64,000 bases of DNA from Nautilus pompilius (taxonomy: Eukaryota; Mollusca; Cephalopoda; Nautilida; Nautilidae). Where the stretch lies: contig JACATO010002134.1 in the NCBI GenBank assembly GCA_018389105.1, forward strand, positions 1,047,001 through 1,111,000, given 5' to 3'. Under the pieces are notes generated by a model. The model had not been told where the DNA came from. It did not search any database and saw only the letters and a program-made list of their open reading frames with translations. Numbering within the stretch: position 1 is the stretch's first letter; the number at the start of each line of letters is the position of its first letter. Below, piece after piece: positions 1-13,229 of the stretch. Both the position numbers and the translations under genes were made by a program.

Positions 1-540
1 CTATGATTGTTAGACTTCCGGCCTTTGTTTATCAAACCACCTCAGGATAACAGAACCAAATTCCATATTCGTTGTAGCGGAGAGATTAGTTGTTCTAACA
101 GCTTTTCATGTCGTCTTTTCTTTTATCCCGAATGTTCGAATTACCGACCAGAATCGCAAGATTTTTGGCCAGGGTTTCGTTGAAAACTGCCTCGTTTGAG
201 TTGAAGGATTTGGAGAAGGTTTACATTCGGGCTTTAAAAAAACCCCGAAAGAGCTTAACGCGAATTAACAGTTTCGGAAGCCAGGGAGCACGTTAGCCAC
301 CCACCACCAAGTCCAAACGTTCCCCTGAATACTCTCGCTCTTCTTCTTCTTCTTTGTTGCAATCTGGAAACAAGTTATTTTAAACCGAAGGTGAGGGGGG
401 GGTTGGCAAATGATGGTTTCGGTCGAAGTGTTTACTACAGTCACATCTCCGTGTTCAGGGTTCGCGCATGTGGGTAAGAACACTCTCACAAAGAATTCGA
501 AAGAGAAAGTAGTCTGACGCAGTGAGATGATATCCACGGG
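1..540 (+). promoter_or_regulatory. CpG-richer segment, possible promoter and non-coding first exon
   Basis: CpG dinucleotides and GC are clearly denser here than in the following 12 kb. A donor-like site (CCGAAG then GTGAGG) has its GT at 391-392. A 62-codon open frame at 108-296 has no recognisable domain. I infer a possible plus-strand promoter or untranslated first exon feeding the exon candidates further right. There is no TATA box or other core element I can defend, and the segment could equally be an ordinary GC-richer patch. Confidence 0.25.
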
Positions 541-3100
541 CCTTCATTGACGCGATTCTAGTACACAACCCATGGGCTTTTAAAAAAAAATCCTCTTGTA
601 AACTTCTAGGTATGTTATAACTATCTGGACATTTGGCGTTTACTTTGGAGCCAGTTTTAGTATCATTGTGTACTTAAAATGTCTTTATCCTTTTGATAGA
701 TACCATAATGTTTCTTGAATTTAGCTTTTTTTTTTTTTTAAAATGGTAGGACTAGTGGCAAATTAGAATTGCTTGCATTTGATGGTTGCACGATAATGCT
801 GTTGTTAATAAGATGGCTAATTCTTGGAATAGATGGCTTCAACAATTGTGAGCTTATCTCTCTAATCTTTCATAAACCACGACAGTTTTTACTTTACACG
901 AGGGGGTTGAAGTGATATGGATTTGTCATTGCAAAGGTTTATACTAATGATATGTATTACAGCCCCCATGGCTCACCTTTGCTGATTAATACGGATTTGA
1001 AGGGTAGTAGGGTGAGAATCCACCTAGATGGTATACAGAGGGTTTATGCATTTAACTTGACATGTCAAACTTTCATTAATATTATTAAGGTATAACTTTT
1101 GTTTTTTGCTGTTTTTTATGCCCCCTTTTGAATTAAGTGCATAATTTAAGGGTATTTCTGCTCCATTATAACCTGAATAACATAAATGGATCTCAAGTAT
1201 CGTGTTAATAGCTTTTACTTTTTTTTATTCATTTAGTTTTTTTAAATCAGGCGAAGCTAATTTGTGTAGACTGATATTTTAGTCCTCCATAAATGGTGAA
1301 ATTCCATTGACAATTTTGTCTTAGATTAATCCTGTTAGCACATTTACAAATGTTTCTTCATTCTGCTAATCATGGGTTGCCTTTTATTTAGCCTTTATGC
1401 AGGATTGCTTTTATCACCATTCAGGATATATTTTCTGTGGTTGCAAATGTCTTTTTGTCAGATTTTGTCAGGGCAAGAGACATAAAATAGTAATGTGGCC
1501 CAACTACCAGCAGCAAATCCATTAAAATAAGTTATGTTTTGTATCACTATCTCCTTTAGGCCCATCCTCCAAAAGAAAAGGAAAATAGGTTTTTGAAGGA
1601 GCTTGAAGGATAAAAAAAAAAATAAATAAATAATTAAGAAAATTTAAAATATGGCTCACCATAAAGTGTCTTCAAATTTTAAGATAGATAAACACCATGG
1701 AAAAAATAAGTTTGATTTATTCCTTTTGACTGCTGTCTGGAAGGGGAAATAATTTTAAATTAGCACCCAACTGAAAAGTGTTTTTATAAATAAATTTTTT
1801 TCCAAGAAAATGTAAAAATATCATTAATTGTATAGTAACAAAAACACACACTGACCTTAAAGAATGAACTTTTCTTATGTGGATTAGTAGATAACATTGT
1901 ATGTTGCATTAACTTTTGTATTTAAATTCAAAATTACATCAATTGACTAAGATTAAATTGTAGTTTTTTTTGTGACATTGGTAATAAAGAAATACTTAGC
2001 TAGATCAGTACAGTTTTTTAGTTAAAGAGTGTGAACTGATTATAGATATACACTAGATAATTGGGAGAAATGAAGCAGCAGTCTGACAAGTGATAAGAAT
2101 AGTCTTTTTTGTCTACAGATCTAATGCTCCAATCCTTTTTTATTTCCATGTAACATTTTGTCAACACATCACTATTGCAATCAACAATTTCCCATGTACA
2201 GATTTGTGTGTGTGTGTGTGTGTGTGAGGTAGCTGATTTTATTGGTAAAGCCAAGACTAACAAGATCTGAAAACAGGATTCAATTAAGGTTATGTGCGAT
2301 GCCACTAAAACTTTATAAGATTCATAGAAAGCTGATTTGTATTCACGGAACAGTCTGCTTTGTACAATTGTTTAAGGTAATAAACTATATGTTTAAAAAA
2401 AAAATGTAGTGGATAGATAATTTGGAGAGTGACTTTCCGCATATGGAAAGACTCACTACCCTTTTGTAAATATCTAACTGTATGTCTCTCGAGATCCTGT
2501 AATTTCTATAATGTTGAAAATATCACGAATTTAAAATGTGCTATTCTTAGAGTAGCCTATTGAATGGATGCAATATGATCTTCATATTTTGCTGTCATTA
2601 ATCCTGAAGAAGACAGTAGTATAAATATGAATATTCTTAAATATATTTTTCTAATATTATTTAAAGAAGAAATTTTGCTCTTTAAATTATAAAACTCTGC
2701 TACTTAAGGAAACGAAGAAGCCAGAAAACAAAACATGAATTATCTAATCAAAACAAGAAGAAGAAAAAAATAGTTGATACACTAGGACTTTCAATAAACT
2801 TATATTTCTCAGGTTAGGCAGTTTTTAGCTTGTTTTTGCATTTAAAATCATCTTTAAATTGCAAAATAGTGTATTTTATTATTTGTGTATAATGATGGGT
2901 TTTCTTCAGTTGAATGACTTGATAATAGTGTCTGTCGTCATCTTTGTACTGTGCCAACGTTTCATATATAGCATCCACCAGAGGAAAAAAATTCTTGCTT
3001 TCACTTTCCTACATCAAGTGGAGGAGACAATGGTGCCAAGATTTCACCTATTGTGTAACTCTCTCTCTTTAAATGTGGGAGTAAACCAGAGTAAAGCCCA
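541..3100. other. AT-rich non-coding stretch
   Basis: No coding segment is supported. The stretch has poly-A and poly-T tracts and a (TG)n microsatellite at 2205-2226. The open frames here are short, AT-driven and without motifs. It is consistent with intron or intergenic DNA. Confidence 0.6.
2205..2226. repeat. (TG)n microsatellite
   Basis: About eleven uninterrupted TG dinucleotides, a simple-sequence repeat. Confidence 0.9.
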
Positions 3101-3126
3101 GAATTGACCACCCCCCCCCCCAACAG

Positions 3127-3197
3127 CAGACTCGTAAAGAAGAGCAAGAAGAAACCATGCTAGGAAGGTACACTATGCCAAGCTGGCTCTGACCAGG
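3127..3197 (+). repeat. Dispersed short repeat, copy 1
   Basis: This segment shares an ordered series of words with copies at about 10,961-11,070 and 16,513-16,671: a GAAGAGnAAGAAGAA core, then GGnAGGTA, TATGCCAA, and a CTGACCnGG word. The right end, CTGACCAGG, is closest to the 16.6 kb copy. It follows an 11-base C run (3111-3121). It looks like a short truncated copy of an interspersed repeat, SINE-like in size. I see no tRNA-type promoter boxes. Confidence 0.45.
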
Positions 3198-3239
3198 TCA
3201 TGCTTGTGTACTGGATGTTATTTAACAAGTCAACAGTTT

Positions 3240-6200
3240 TTTTTTTGTTTTTTTTTTTAAAGAAAATTAATATTTTAATTTAAACTTGCAATATTCTAAG
3301 TAAAAGTTATTAATCTGGTGATACAGCCAATTATTTTACAATTTTTTTTGTCTTAACGATGAGTAACAAATTTGCTATCGCTGCTTTATCCATTAATATT
3401 TTAAGAATGAAAGGTTATTGGTAATGATCTTTCTTTGGATTAAAATATTAATGAAGATTTTTGTTTTATGTGTACCAACAGAAACAAATAAATAAAACCT
3501 AGTATTTAACCCACTTTATAACTCCTTTGGAAATTAATCCTGGTGATAGTGACAGGAATGAAAATGGAGAAAATAGGCTAGCTAGTGAAGCTGCATAGGG
3601 GCTCTTTCTCAAAACACCAGAACTTTTGCCAATTCCAGTGTGCTGAAATATTGGTAAACTATTTTAATTTAATTATGACAAGCCTTAAGTAATAACTAAC
3701 TATTATTAAAGTTTCTATAGCTTGCATGAAAGTGGGTATGTGTTGAAGAACCAGAGCTATTACTGTTATAGATCTAAGTTGGATGTTGGGAATTTGAGAC
3801 TTATTTTCTGGATATGATCTGCTTATGGCAAAATTTCAGCACTAAAAACAATTCTACATGGATAATGTCAGAGAAGCTGCTTCATAAGGAGTGCCAACAG
3901 ATATTTTCATTCTCCCACCTTTGGAGCTGAACATAAAGTTATCGTAATTGACCACTGTTTTTGAATATCCAGAGGCAGTTTTAATGAAGTTGGTTAGAAT
4001 AACAGCTATTGTTACTTGAATGACTCTGGTTTCTGTGCGGTATGGATTTGACAGTGGAACTTGGCTAGTCCTGTTTTATTCGATTTTATGGCACTATAAT
4101 GTGGCATGTAACTCAGGCGGTTGACTGGTTACAAACTGGTGGATAAATGGAGTGCTTTAGTCATGCATTGTTGTTAACACTTTTAGACTGGAAGCTACAG
4201 ATAATAGAAATTGGGAGAACACGTTCTCTCAAATTCTTATACAGTCATCACTGAGAGTTCTGTGGTGTAGAAAAGAAGCTATGCTGAAATTTTTCATATT
4301 TTGTTGGTAGGAGGCAACTTAAAACAAATTTGTTTTTTTTTTTTTTGCTTAGGATGTGTTAATTACATTTCCAAATATAATAGAATTAAAAAAAATCTGT
4401 ATACATTATTTAAAAAATAATAATGCATATTTGAAATCTCATATAGATGTACACTGAATTAGACTGAACAACAATCTACTTATTCCATCTTGAATAATCA
4501 TTAAACATACAATAAAAACATCTTTATCTCTGTTTAATTTTATATTTTAGAAGATAAACATTAAAAAAATTTTTTAATTTTTTTAATGTTTATCATTTGT
4601 TTTCTGCTGTTTTGAGTGATGTTGAATGCAGTGTTTTTTTCCTCTCCTAAGAGAGGTAAATTTTACTTTTGGTTGCCTACAATCTTTGCAAAAGTTTACT
4701 TTATTAGAATTAAGCAGTTATGACTATTTGTTGTAAATATTCCATTTAGAAACACGTTGTTTAAAACAATGTAGTTTGATCTGTAGATGGGTGTAGAAAT
4801 TACTTGCACTTTATTAATTTTCTGGTTCTAATGCATTTGTTTGCAATGGTGTCCTGTACAATCTTTTGCTTTCTGTTTTAATAGTTGTTACTTGTATTAC
4901 TGATGCCTTCTTAAGATAGCCTTAGCATCTTAGAGCTACCATCTTGACTTTCTACATTGTTCACAGATGTCTCTCTCTTTAGGCATTTCATAATTTTATG
5001 GCACTAGAATGAAAAACAACCAGTACTTTTACGCTATTCAGGAGCAAAATATTATCAAGAAAAACTGAAAATAAAATGAGCAATATTTATAAGTGACACT
5101 TTTCTTAAATTAACAAAAGCAAGTAACACAACATAAGTCATGCAAGGTTCTAGTTTTTTCATCTAACAAGTTGACACTCAATTCCCTTGTAGTGTATGTT
5201 GCATTTTACATAAAAAAAATATTCTAAAATATTTTCATTTACAGCAGTGAAATTTGTACAAAAAGAATTATTTAAATGCTATGCACTTTTAAACTTTAAG
5301 TTCATAATTGTGCACAGTATTCTGTAGATAGCTTTTTAACTGAGTACACTTGCTCATGTATTGATGCAAGCTGGATTTAGAAACAAAACAAGCACTTTAC
5401 CCAAAACACAATTAAAAATATTAAAATGTCTGCATCCAGACAGGACACAACTTCTGCATTTCTGTTAGCAAACTAAGTGACATTAAATAATTATGCTATA
5501 ATGTGCTGCATGTTAATTAGGTCAGGTTATTCACTGAGATGATGTATGGAGTAAAGGAATTTTGAATTTGGTCCCCTTATAACAATAAAGCTTTTGACAA
5601 CCCCTGTGTTATAGCTTGTGGGAAAAAGTAAGAAAAAGATTTTTAGTGACTGAACAGAATTCATCAGATAATTGAGGAAGAGTGTTAAGTTTGGGTTCCT
5701 GTGGAGACTGATTTGGTTATTCAAGGTAATAACTATGTGATGCCTAAATTCCCCTCTTGTTTTGGATGTGCTTTCAAAATTTCCACAAGCACTTTCCTGG
5801 AACTTTAAGACTTGTTAAAGAGAGAACTATTTTGCTCAGGTCCTGTGGTAGTTAGTACAAAGGAAGAATTTAAACTTTGAAAAATAATCTTTTTGAGTTT
5901 GTTTGAATATATTTGTTTCTCATGCTAGAAAGAATATATTTATGGAAAAAAATTAGATGTTATTTTTGATAAGCAAAATTTTGCTTTCATGCACAAGCAG
6001 AACTGAATTGCTTTTTTGAAGAACTAATAATGGTGGATTTTATGTTTACATCATTTTTTCCTTCTCTTCCTTGGAGAGCATTCTGTTTTGCTTGGATGTT
6101 TGCAAGAACATTTGAAAAGTTTAATCATCAGCAAAAAAAAAACAACAAAAATATACATTGTGCAGATGTATAGAAAGAAATGAGTAGACAAGATGAATCC

Positions 6201-7130
6201 CTGGGGTACACATTGGTTGCCATAGGATAAGGCCAAAGCAATTTTTGTACTTACTACAACCTTTTGTTGTCTCATAAAATAGCATTTGGATCATTCTGCT
6301 GCTGAATCATAAAGTTAATAATGATGAAATTTTTTTTATTTTCTACCAAGAAATCCTGGTTAACAAGATCAAAGATTCCTTTATCAAATAGAAAAGGTCC
6401 AATAATGTTATCCTTCATCGCCGTCTATCTGTAATTTGTGTGGAATAGTTATACATGACTGATTTGATCAGGAACTGGACTAAGAGCTACAAAGTAAGCT
6501 GTTTCATGTAATAATATAATTTTATGGTTTCAGTTACATACTGCAAAGCCATAAGTCAACAATAAAAAATTCTACTGTACCATTTGAAAACTGATGTATT
6601 TACCAATTTATAGTAAAATTAACATTTTCAGAATATTGGCGTCATTTGGCATGAAAAACGATAACTAATTCATGGCATGCGTGTAATTTTAAACAGTATC
6701 TGTTCAAAATTATTTCAATTTCATTTTCAAGTCTTACTCAAATGAAAAAAGAACAATTTCTGTGTAATAGATTAGACAATTTCTCTGCATAGTTAATAAC
6801 ATTTTACAAATCATAAGCAAATATTTAAGTAAAAAAATTTTCAGATTCACTTTATTGATTTTTTAAGAAAATGAACATCAGATGTATCTATTAGAGTTTC
6901 TTAGTGTAGATAAATTCAGATATTTTTCTTTATTTAATGGATAAATAAAATAATGGTTGTCAGAAATAACTGTTTATACTTATAATAAATTGGAAATATG
7001 ACCAAGATGTACTTGTGTACTTCTAAAAGTATACAGTGAATGTTCATACTGATGAAACTCAGCTATGGGATGTCATCATTTAGCAGTGTTAATGTTGAAT
7101 GAACTTTGTATGTTGGCTCTCATCCAGATA
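3240..7130. other. AT-rich non-coding stretch
   Basis: No gene is visible. The stretch has long A/T runs, a strong palindrome at 4553-4594 (listed separately), and scattered short open frames without motifs. Confidence 0.6.
4553..4594. repeat. 42-bp perfect palindrome with 4-nt loop
   Basis: Two 19-bp arms, GATAAACATTAAAAAAATT and its exact reverse complement, are separated by TTTT. The arms have no mismatch. It would extrude as a hairpin. The size is far below a usual MITE, so it may be a remnant or a chance AT-rich palindrome. Confidence 0.8.
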
Positions 7131-7139
7131 TTTAAATTA

Positions 7140-8520
7140 CTGTAGTTTTTTTGCATATAAGTCAATACTTTTTTTCCCCTAGAGGTCCAGGGTTCGACTT
7201 AAACTCCATATTGACTTATCCATAGATAGTCATATAATTGTTTTAATGAAAAAAATTTAAAAAATGACTGCTTTATTTTCTGAAATAAACTGTAAACTTA
7301 TTTGTTTGAAACAGACTACAGAAATTACTGCCTGGAATGTCTGTTAATTAGGTGAGAAATTTATTGTTATTGCGCTCATTAAACCATGTGAAATTATCCA
7401 ATCGATAACAAGTGTGCACTCACCAATTACATTTTATCTATTTTTTCAATGCTAATTATATGAACAAATACCTCCAAAAAAATCCTCTACCTCATCTCAA
7501 AATGTCTCTTGTAAAAAATCATGCAAGTTTTACATAGCAACTCTTAAGGTGGAAGTTGTTAAGTTTGCTGAAGAAAAAATGTTAGTAATATAGCCATGTA
7601 CAGGAAATATGGTGTCAGAGAGAACTGTGGTAGGGAATGGTGTAAAGTGAAAGATATGTTATAGACTACAAAAACCAAGACGGCAAATGATGGCTGCAAA
7701 GCTAGGTGGACTAGCATTGAGGATAAGTTGAAGGAATATGTGCTAACCTAATGCGCCGCTTGTGGTGGACTTAGCAGCATATAGCTGAGACTAAAGGCCA
7801 AACAAATAAATTACAACAGTTGATCACTGTCTTAAATTTTTTTTTTTTAACATTTCTCCCAATCTATCTTTTGCTTGTGTACAGTATTCACCAAGGTGGC
7901 TTCACACGTGTGTGTGTACCATATTATCAAATCAGAGAACAGCTGAACATAGTGATCTCTGTGTTGTCCTGGTAGTGAATCCCAAACGTCTTACAAATTT
8001 AAATGGATGAATATTGACTTGTGCTATTAAAAATGGAATTGTGAATTTCTGAATTTGTGTGTGCTTTAAGATAGATCAAAATGACATGTTTGGCTTTTTA
8101 AAGTGGGCCATTCAACACAGTGCAAATGACATGGGAAAATCTGATGCTTACTGATTTCATGCAGTGACTAAAAATAGTCATTGGGATTTTGATACCAGAA
8201 CTGATGATAACATTTGAAATTTGTTTAACATATTTTTCCATGATTACGAACACACACTTATCTGGATGATTGTCCCACAAAGTAGTTCAATGACATGCGC
8301 AAATGTTCATTAATATTTATAACCCTGGAAGTACCATAAACAGTGATGTGATGTGATAGTGTCATGAAGAATTTGATGTATTGTTTCACTGGTTGAAAAT
8401 TTGGCTTACTACCATAGTTGATTTAGCCTTGTCTTATACTCCAAATCATCTTGTCTTTGAATGAAGGAAAGGAAATGGGAAAATTATTCATTTCAACTTA
8501 TACTCCACACTGACTTACAG
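7140..8520 (+). mobile_element. Decayed pogo/Jerky-type DNA transposon, copy A
   Basis: The left end is preceded by TA and begins CTGTAGTTTTTTTGCATATA, followed by a GACTTAAACTCC and TTGACTTATC pattern. A related AACTTATACTCC / TGACTTACA pattern lies near 8,495-8,520. Between 7,540 and 7,800 broken frames recover the pogo/Tigger N-terminal helix-turn-helix consensus: LKVEVVKFAEE, then YRKYGV, then KVKDML, then a stretch ending in RLKAK. Stops and frameshifts are frequent. The element is short (about 1.4 kb) for an autonomous pogo element, so most of the transposase core is missing. A second copy lies at 38.52-39.78 kb on the opposite strand. Confidence 0.6.
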
Positions 8521-8529
8521 GTTGAACAA

Positions 8530-10940
8530 TCAGTAATTTATCAATTTTTAAAAGCCTATCAGCCATGACTTAAAATAAAACAGAAAGTAGATGCATTGTA
8601 ATTTTTATGAGTTGGTTTTTTTCAATGCTCTACATGTGTAGATATAAGATAAAGAAGTCTAAAGTGTTTTTATTGATCTTGGAAATAAACAGGTTTTAAA
8701 AATTTTTTTTACATATGGTACATTAAAGCATGGATTTGGGATGTGGAAATTATTTTGTTGCAATATACTGTTATTGTATTGCAGTATGTAATTGAAAATT
8801 TAACTAAAACAGCAGCAGAAAGTTCATTTAAATTCTATGAAAACGATGTTAGAAAACAGAAGGATTTGACATCACTTTAGAATCTTTCTGAAAGTGTATG
8901 ATTGTTAAATGTTTTGCTTTGAGATTTGCTCTCTGGGCAAAACTGGTGTGAGCTAGCGGGTATAATGAAAATATACACTTTGATGGAAAAGTTGCTGTTA
9001 CAAATAATAAAGATTTCACTAATTTAGCCAGAAGGGTGAATCCTCACAGCCATAGTAAATCATTGGAATAGGTGTTACATTCAAGTATTGTTGAGTGATT
9101 TTCCATGTTCATGTTAAAGGCATCTGGAAACTATTGTTTGTATATTGTATTTGATTATATATATATATATATATATATGAGTTTAAAATGCTACAAGCTT
9201 CCTAGCAGCTTTGCAGCTTCATGTGATGTTTAGCTGTCATCAGTGTCAGAGAAACCAGTGGACACATTGCGTGAAATAGGTTGTAAGTAAATATGTCTTA
9301 TTTTGAAATAATTTAGTCTATCCAGTACAAATTCTTTGAGTATACAGAAATAATGTGTTAATAAAGTCAAAAGAAATTTGGACTAGTCTCCAGTATTTGT
9401 CACTGAATAGAATACAGTTATGTGCTTAAGTATTTAGAAAAAAATTTTGTAATGTTCCATGTAGGTGTTTTTGTTTCGATCCTCAAGAAAATTACATTCC
9501 AAAACATGGAGCCAATTGTTGAGTTCTCAAATTTTTATTTTTTATTATTATTATCTGTTGTTGGTGTTAAGTGGCAATTTCCAGAGATACACAAGTTTTT
9601 ATTAGCTCAAAAAAGTAAAACTAAACTGATCAGGTGACAGCTTATTTTTCTCATTAAAATTTGTTGTTTCATGTTTTGTTTTTTCCTCACTTTTTACCAA
9701 GCAGTTTAGTCTAATCTTCCAGCGAGTACTTCCATCAGATATTTTAATTTTTAATTTCTTATTCGTTGCGTCTCGCGTGTTCTAAAGTTTAATATGACTT
9801 CAAATGTGCAAACAAGCACAGACTGACAAAATCCAAACTTAAAGTTGTGACAAACAGATAGATGAATTGGCTTCTGAATGCGGGCATATCATTACTCTTT
9901 GTTGTTGTTATTATTATTGAAAACAAGCAGGTATGAACTATAGCTAACAAAACCATTTTTAATATGCCCAAGATATGGAGCTGCTAAACAGAACACTTGA
10001 GAATTTAGATTTTTTCGTTAAACAGTGAAATTAGTAAAAAAAAAAACAGCAACAAGCAAAAGGCAGCGTAACGCAACTATGGTAATCAGTCAGATAATTT
10101 TGAGTGTGAGCGAGTCAACTCAGGTGAGAGTTCTGTCTGAAGTCATTCAAATGTTTTGTCTTTAGTTAAGGAAAAAGTTGTACACAGATAGGTGAGACAG
10201 GACGGTTTCTCTCTTGTGGGTGAATGAAGGGTGAAACATTATTATTAATAGATTATTATTCTTTGAAATGTAAATTGTGACAAATGGAATGAAAAAAAAT
10301 CACTTGAGGAAAATGTCATTTTTTCCAATTATGGCTGCTCACAACATTCGGTTATTAAAATGTTATTTGTCATTTTAAAGTGCTTTCATTTCTGTACCAT
10401 GTATAATCTTGCTTCAATCCTTTCAGAGTCAAAAAAAAAAAAAATAGCTATCTGTTTGCTTGTCAGATTTGGCCATTGTTGATGACAGATAAGCAGTGGG
10501 AGACTACATGATTCTGTGGAATGCTGCATTAAAAGCAGCTAAGGTTTTTCAGAGAGTGAAGTCAAAATTTAAAAAAAAAATTAGAAAATCTGAAGTGTAT
10601 AATATAAAAGGCTGATAACAAAAAGTTATTGTTAAAAATTGGAAATTAGGGGAGAAAAAATGAAGAACCTGTTACTCTTTCGTGTGAAAATTACTAATGA
10701 TTGGCAGAAATGACTCAACGAACAAATGAAAATCTTTTAGGCTCAGTAGCGATTGTAGTAGTGGAGGAAGGCATGTATGTTACTTATGTATATAATACAT
10801 ATGTACATGTATTGACATTGATAAGTATGATCATTACCAGCATGTGCCATCTCTGATCTGGGGGTCGACAGTCCAGGTTTGCCTTCCATGATCCAAGATA
10901 GACAAGGGAGAAATGGTGTATGCTTGGTGGGATGCCAACC
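8530..10940. other. AT-rich non-coding stretch
   Basis: No gene is supported. An open frame at 9422-9637 (71 codons) has AT-driven composition, no motif and no splice context. Confidence 0.55.
9154..9178. repeat. (TA)n microsatellite
   Basis: An uninterrupted AT dinucleotide run of about 25 bp. Confidence 0.9.
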
Positions 10941-10960
10941 CAAATTTCTATTGAATGAAC

Positions 10961-11070
10961 CTGCTGAAAGTTCCTACAAGAACTCAAAATGTTTTTGATG
11001 AAGGAGGAAACCAATGCATCCAGTTGGTGAAGGAAAGTGAGAAGCATACATGGAGGTATGCCATATGGAG
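10961..11070 (+). repeat. Dispersed short repeat, copy 2
   Basis: This aligns by eye with the copy at 16,513-16,671. Shared words in order are GCTGAAAGTTCCTA, AGAACTC, GGAGGAAACC, TTGGTGAAG, AGAAGCATACAT and GGAGGTATGCCA. The copies are diverged and carry small indels. The function is unknown, and the size suggests a SINE or a fragment of a longer repeat. Confidence 0.45.
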
Positions 11071-11079
11071 TCATTTGGT

Positions 11080-12700
11080 CTAACTCGGGTTCTTGACTTT
11101 AGTTATTCTATTACTAACAGGCAATTTTGGATTTGAAGCTTTGCATGCCTGTCTGTACCCATGTGGTATTTGAAGTTTCATGTTGCTTGCACTAAGCTCA
11201 GATTTTTTTTTGTGTTAGTTTCATACTGATTTTCTTGTTAGATGATTTGGAAAGTATTCAACTTCTTTCTAAAATGTGATATTTTTGTATTTTGAATGCT
11301 GCTGTTTTCCAAACTATCCTTTGCTTCTAGTTTTACCCTTTTTCATTGATTTTTAAGTAAACATTATTTGTTTGCTTTATTTTGTTGAATCTCATTTAAA
11401 AGGATTTGGCTGGAACAAAACATTTTCTTTTTGTATTTTTAGGGGTTTTTTTTTTTAAATACACTATTTAAAAATTAGTATTTTTAATCATTCAAATAAA
11501 TGATTTAAGTGTCTCAAAGAGAAATAAACCTGTATGTGTGTGTTCCCAAAATTATAGATGAACACAAAGATTAACAGAAAAAGAAATGAGAGAGAGAGAT
11601 CTTAACAGATAAAAATATCGCATTTAAATATATATGCACCCCCCACCAAAAAAGGAAATAAAAACAACTAATAAAAAAAAAAAAATGAAACAGAAACAGC
11701 AGCTGGCAAATAAACAAAATCTATGGTCAAAACCTTGTGGGTTTTGCTGGACATGGTCCATGCAATAATTCACCTGAGTTTGTTCGAGATGCTACTGTTG
11801 TTGTATTTGAATCTCTACTGATCCTTGTCACTTGCTGTACATTTATTTAGTGAAGATTATAGTGAAGCAAGATACTTTTTTTTTCCTGTTTGATGGCTAA
11901 TAATGTACCATTTTAGTGGGTCAACAAAATGAAAAACACTACACAGCGTTAGAAAATAAGCCTGCACTTTTTTGTTTACACTGTCATGTTAGAAAGCAGA
12001 AAATTCTAGTGATTCTAATGGCATGTTTGAAGGATATGCGGTCAGTTTTTGAAAGCTAAATTATGAAAGATAATTTTTATTGCTCGCTTTAAATATTTTT
12101 CTAGTAAAATAAAAATAGATGATGATGATTAGGTGACAGAACTGTGCCTTTTTATTAACTTAGCTGTTTTATTACCTACTGATTTCTTAAAATTATTTTT
12201 TTTTTTAAAAAATTAATTTAATTATTTTTAAATAAATGATTCTTTCTTTAAATATGAGGGTGATTTGAGTGAAATTTGCATTTCCTAAAAAAACAAACTT
12301 GAATTATGCCATCCAAACTCTCTATCTTTCTCTCTATATTCTCCACATGCATGTTTTCATGTTAGTCCAAAGAGGTAGAACTCAGATGGAGCCATGTATG
12401 GATTATAAGGAAGACAGAAGAGTGCCTTTTCAGCTGATTTGACATTTCACGTCAGCTATGAGATAGATCATAACGGTGGGAAACATTTTTCATTTTGATC
12501 AAGATTTTCTGTGCTGATGTGCTATCTTCAACTTTCCGGGGGGGGGGGGGGGGGGGGGAGAGAAGCCTTGCTGTTGTCAATGTATGCTGGAACACTTGGG
12601 TTTATAGAAATGAAAACAAATCTTATCGTTGTGACAATCCTGTTTGTAAGTTGTCTGTGTGTTAAACCAGCACATTAGTCAAATGTTGACAACTTTAAAA
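11080..12700. other. AT-rich non-coding stretch
   Basis: I see no gene. The stretch holds A/T homopolymers and, near its right end, a 21-base G run. Confidence 0.55.
12538..12558 (+). repeat. (G)21 homopolymer
   Basis: Twenty-one consecutive G residues in an otherwise AT-rich region. The length is likely to be polymorphic or mis-assembled, and the tract can form a G-quadruplex on this strand. Confidence 0.9.
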
Positions 12701-12732
12701 TCTCATCGCTTCCTTTTTGTTGATATTCACAG

Positions 12733-13170
12733 AAGCTCAGATGCTGTTGGAATATTACCTTCAAATTTTCGAATTAATACAGTTCCTCAGCAAGATTTCT
12801 CACTTCTGTGGTGTTTCTATGTTACGTGACCATTCACTCTGTCATTTTGGGTCTGATAATGAGCATGTGGTGCAAGACTATTTGTTTTACGCTACGTGTA
12901 CAGTTTTCCCTGACTGGGCATTATTAAGATACTTGCAGAAAAGATTAGTGGTAAATTTCAGGAAGTTTAACTTTCTCAGTAAAAAAATATGCTCTCGTGT
13001 TAGCATGCACATCATTGGCCCCTTGGTTTTCGTAGATGTCAGTGTTACTAGAGACATTTCTGCATGTCTGTCGTCTTTTGAACAAGAAACTATTCCTTTT
13101 GTCAAATTTGGAGACAAATGTTGGTTACACCCATTGCTGTTAGCAGTTCCTGCTTCACAAATTAAATCAG
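12733..13170 (+). CDS. Candidate internal exon of an unidentified host gene
   Basis: This is the longest open frame in the window not explained by a transposon. It is bordered by an acceptor (pyrimidine-rich tract, TTCACAG, AG at 12,731-12,732) and a donor (AAATCAG then GTTTGT, GT at 13,171). Read with two bases completing a split codon, it gives about 145 residues of mixed, non-repetitive composition, including FPDWALLRYLQKRL, IIGPLVFVDVSVTRDI and KFGDKCWLHPLLL. There are no predicted membrane spans or zinc ligand pattern. An in-frame ATG lies at 12,741. It leaves one base over at the donor, and downstream candidates at 18,353 and 36,256 both accept that phase. I do not recognise the protein family. 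A chance open frame remains possible, because one frame of this length is not impossible in 64 kb. Confidence 0.4.
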
Positions 13171-13229
13171 GTTTGTTTTGTTTGGTTTTATTTTGTTTTT
13201 TTAAGAAAAGCCAAACAATAACAGAGTAA

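Noticed and set aside
108..296. 62-codon open frame in the first CpG-rich segment
   Set aside because: It ends before the donor-like site and has no recognised domain; it is more likely untranslated sequence.
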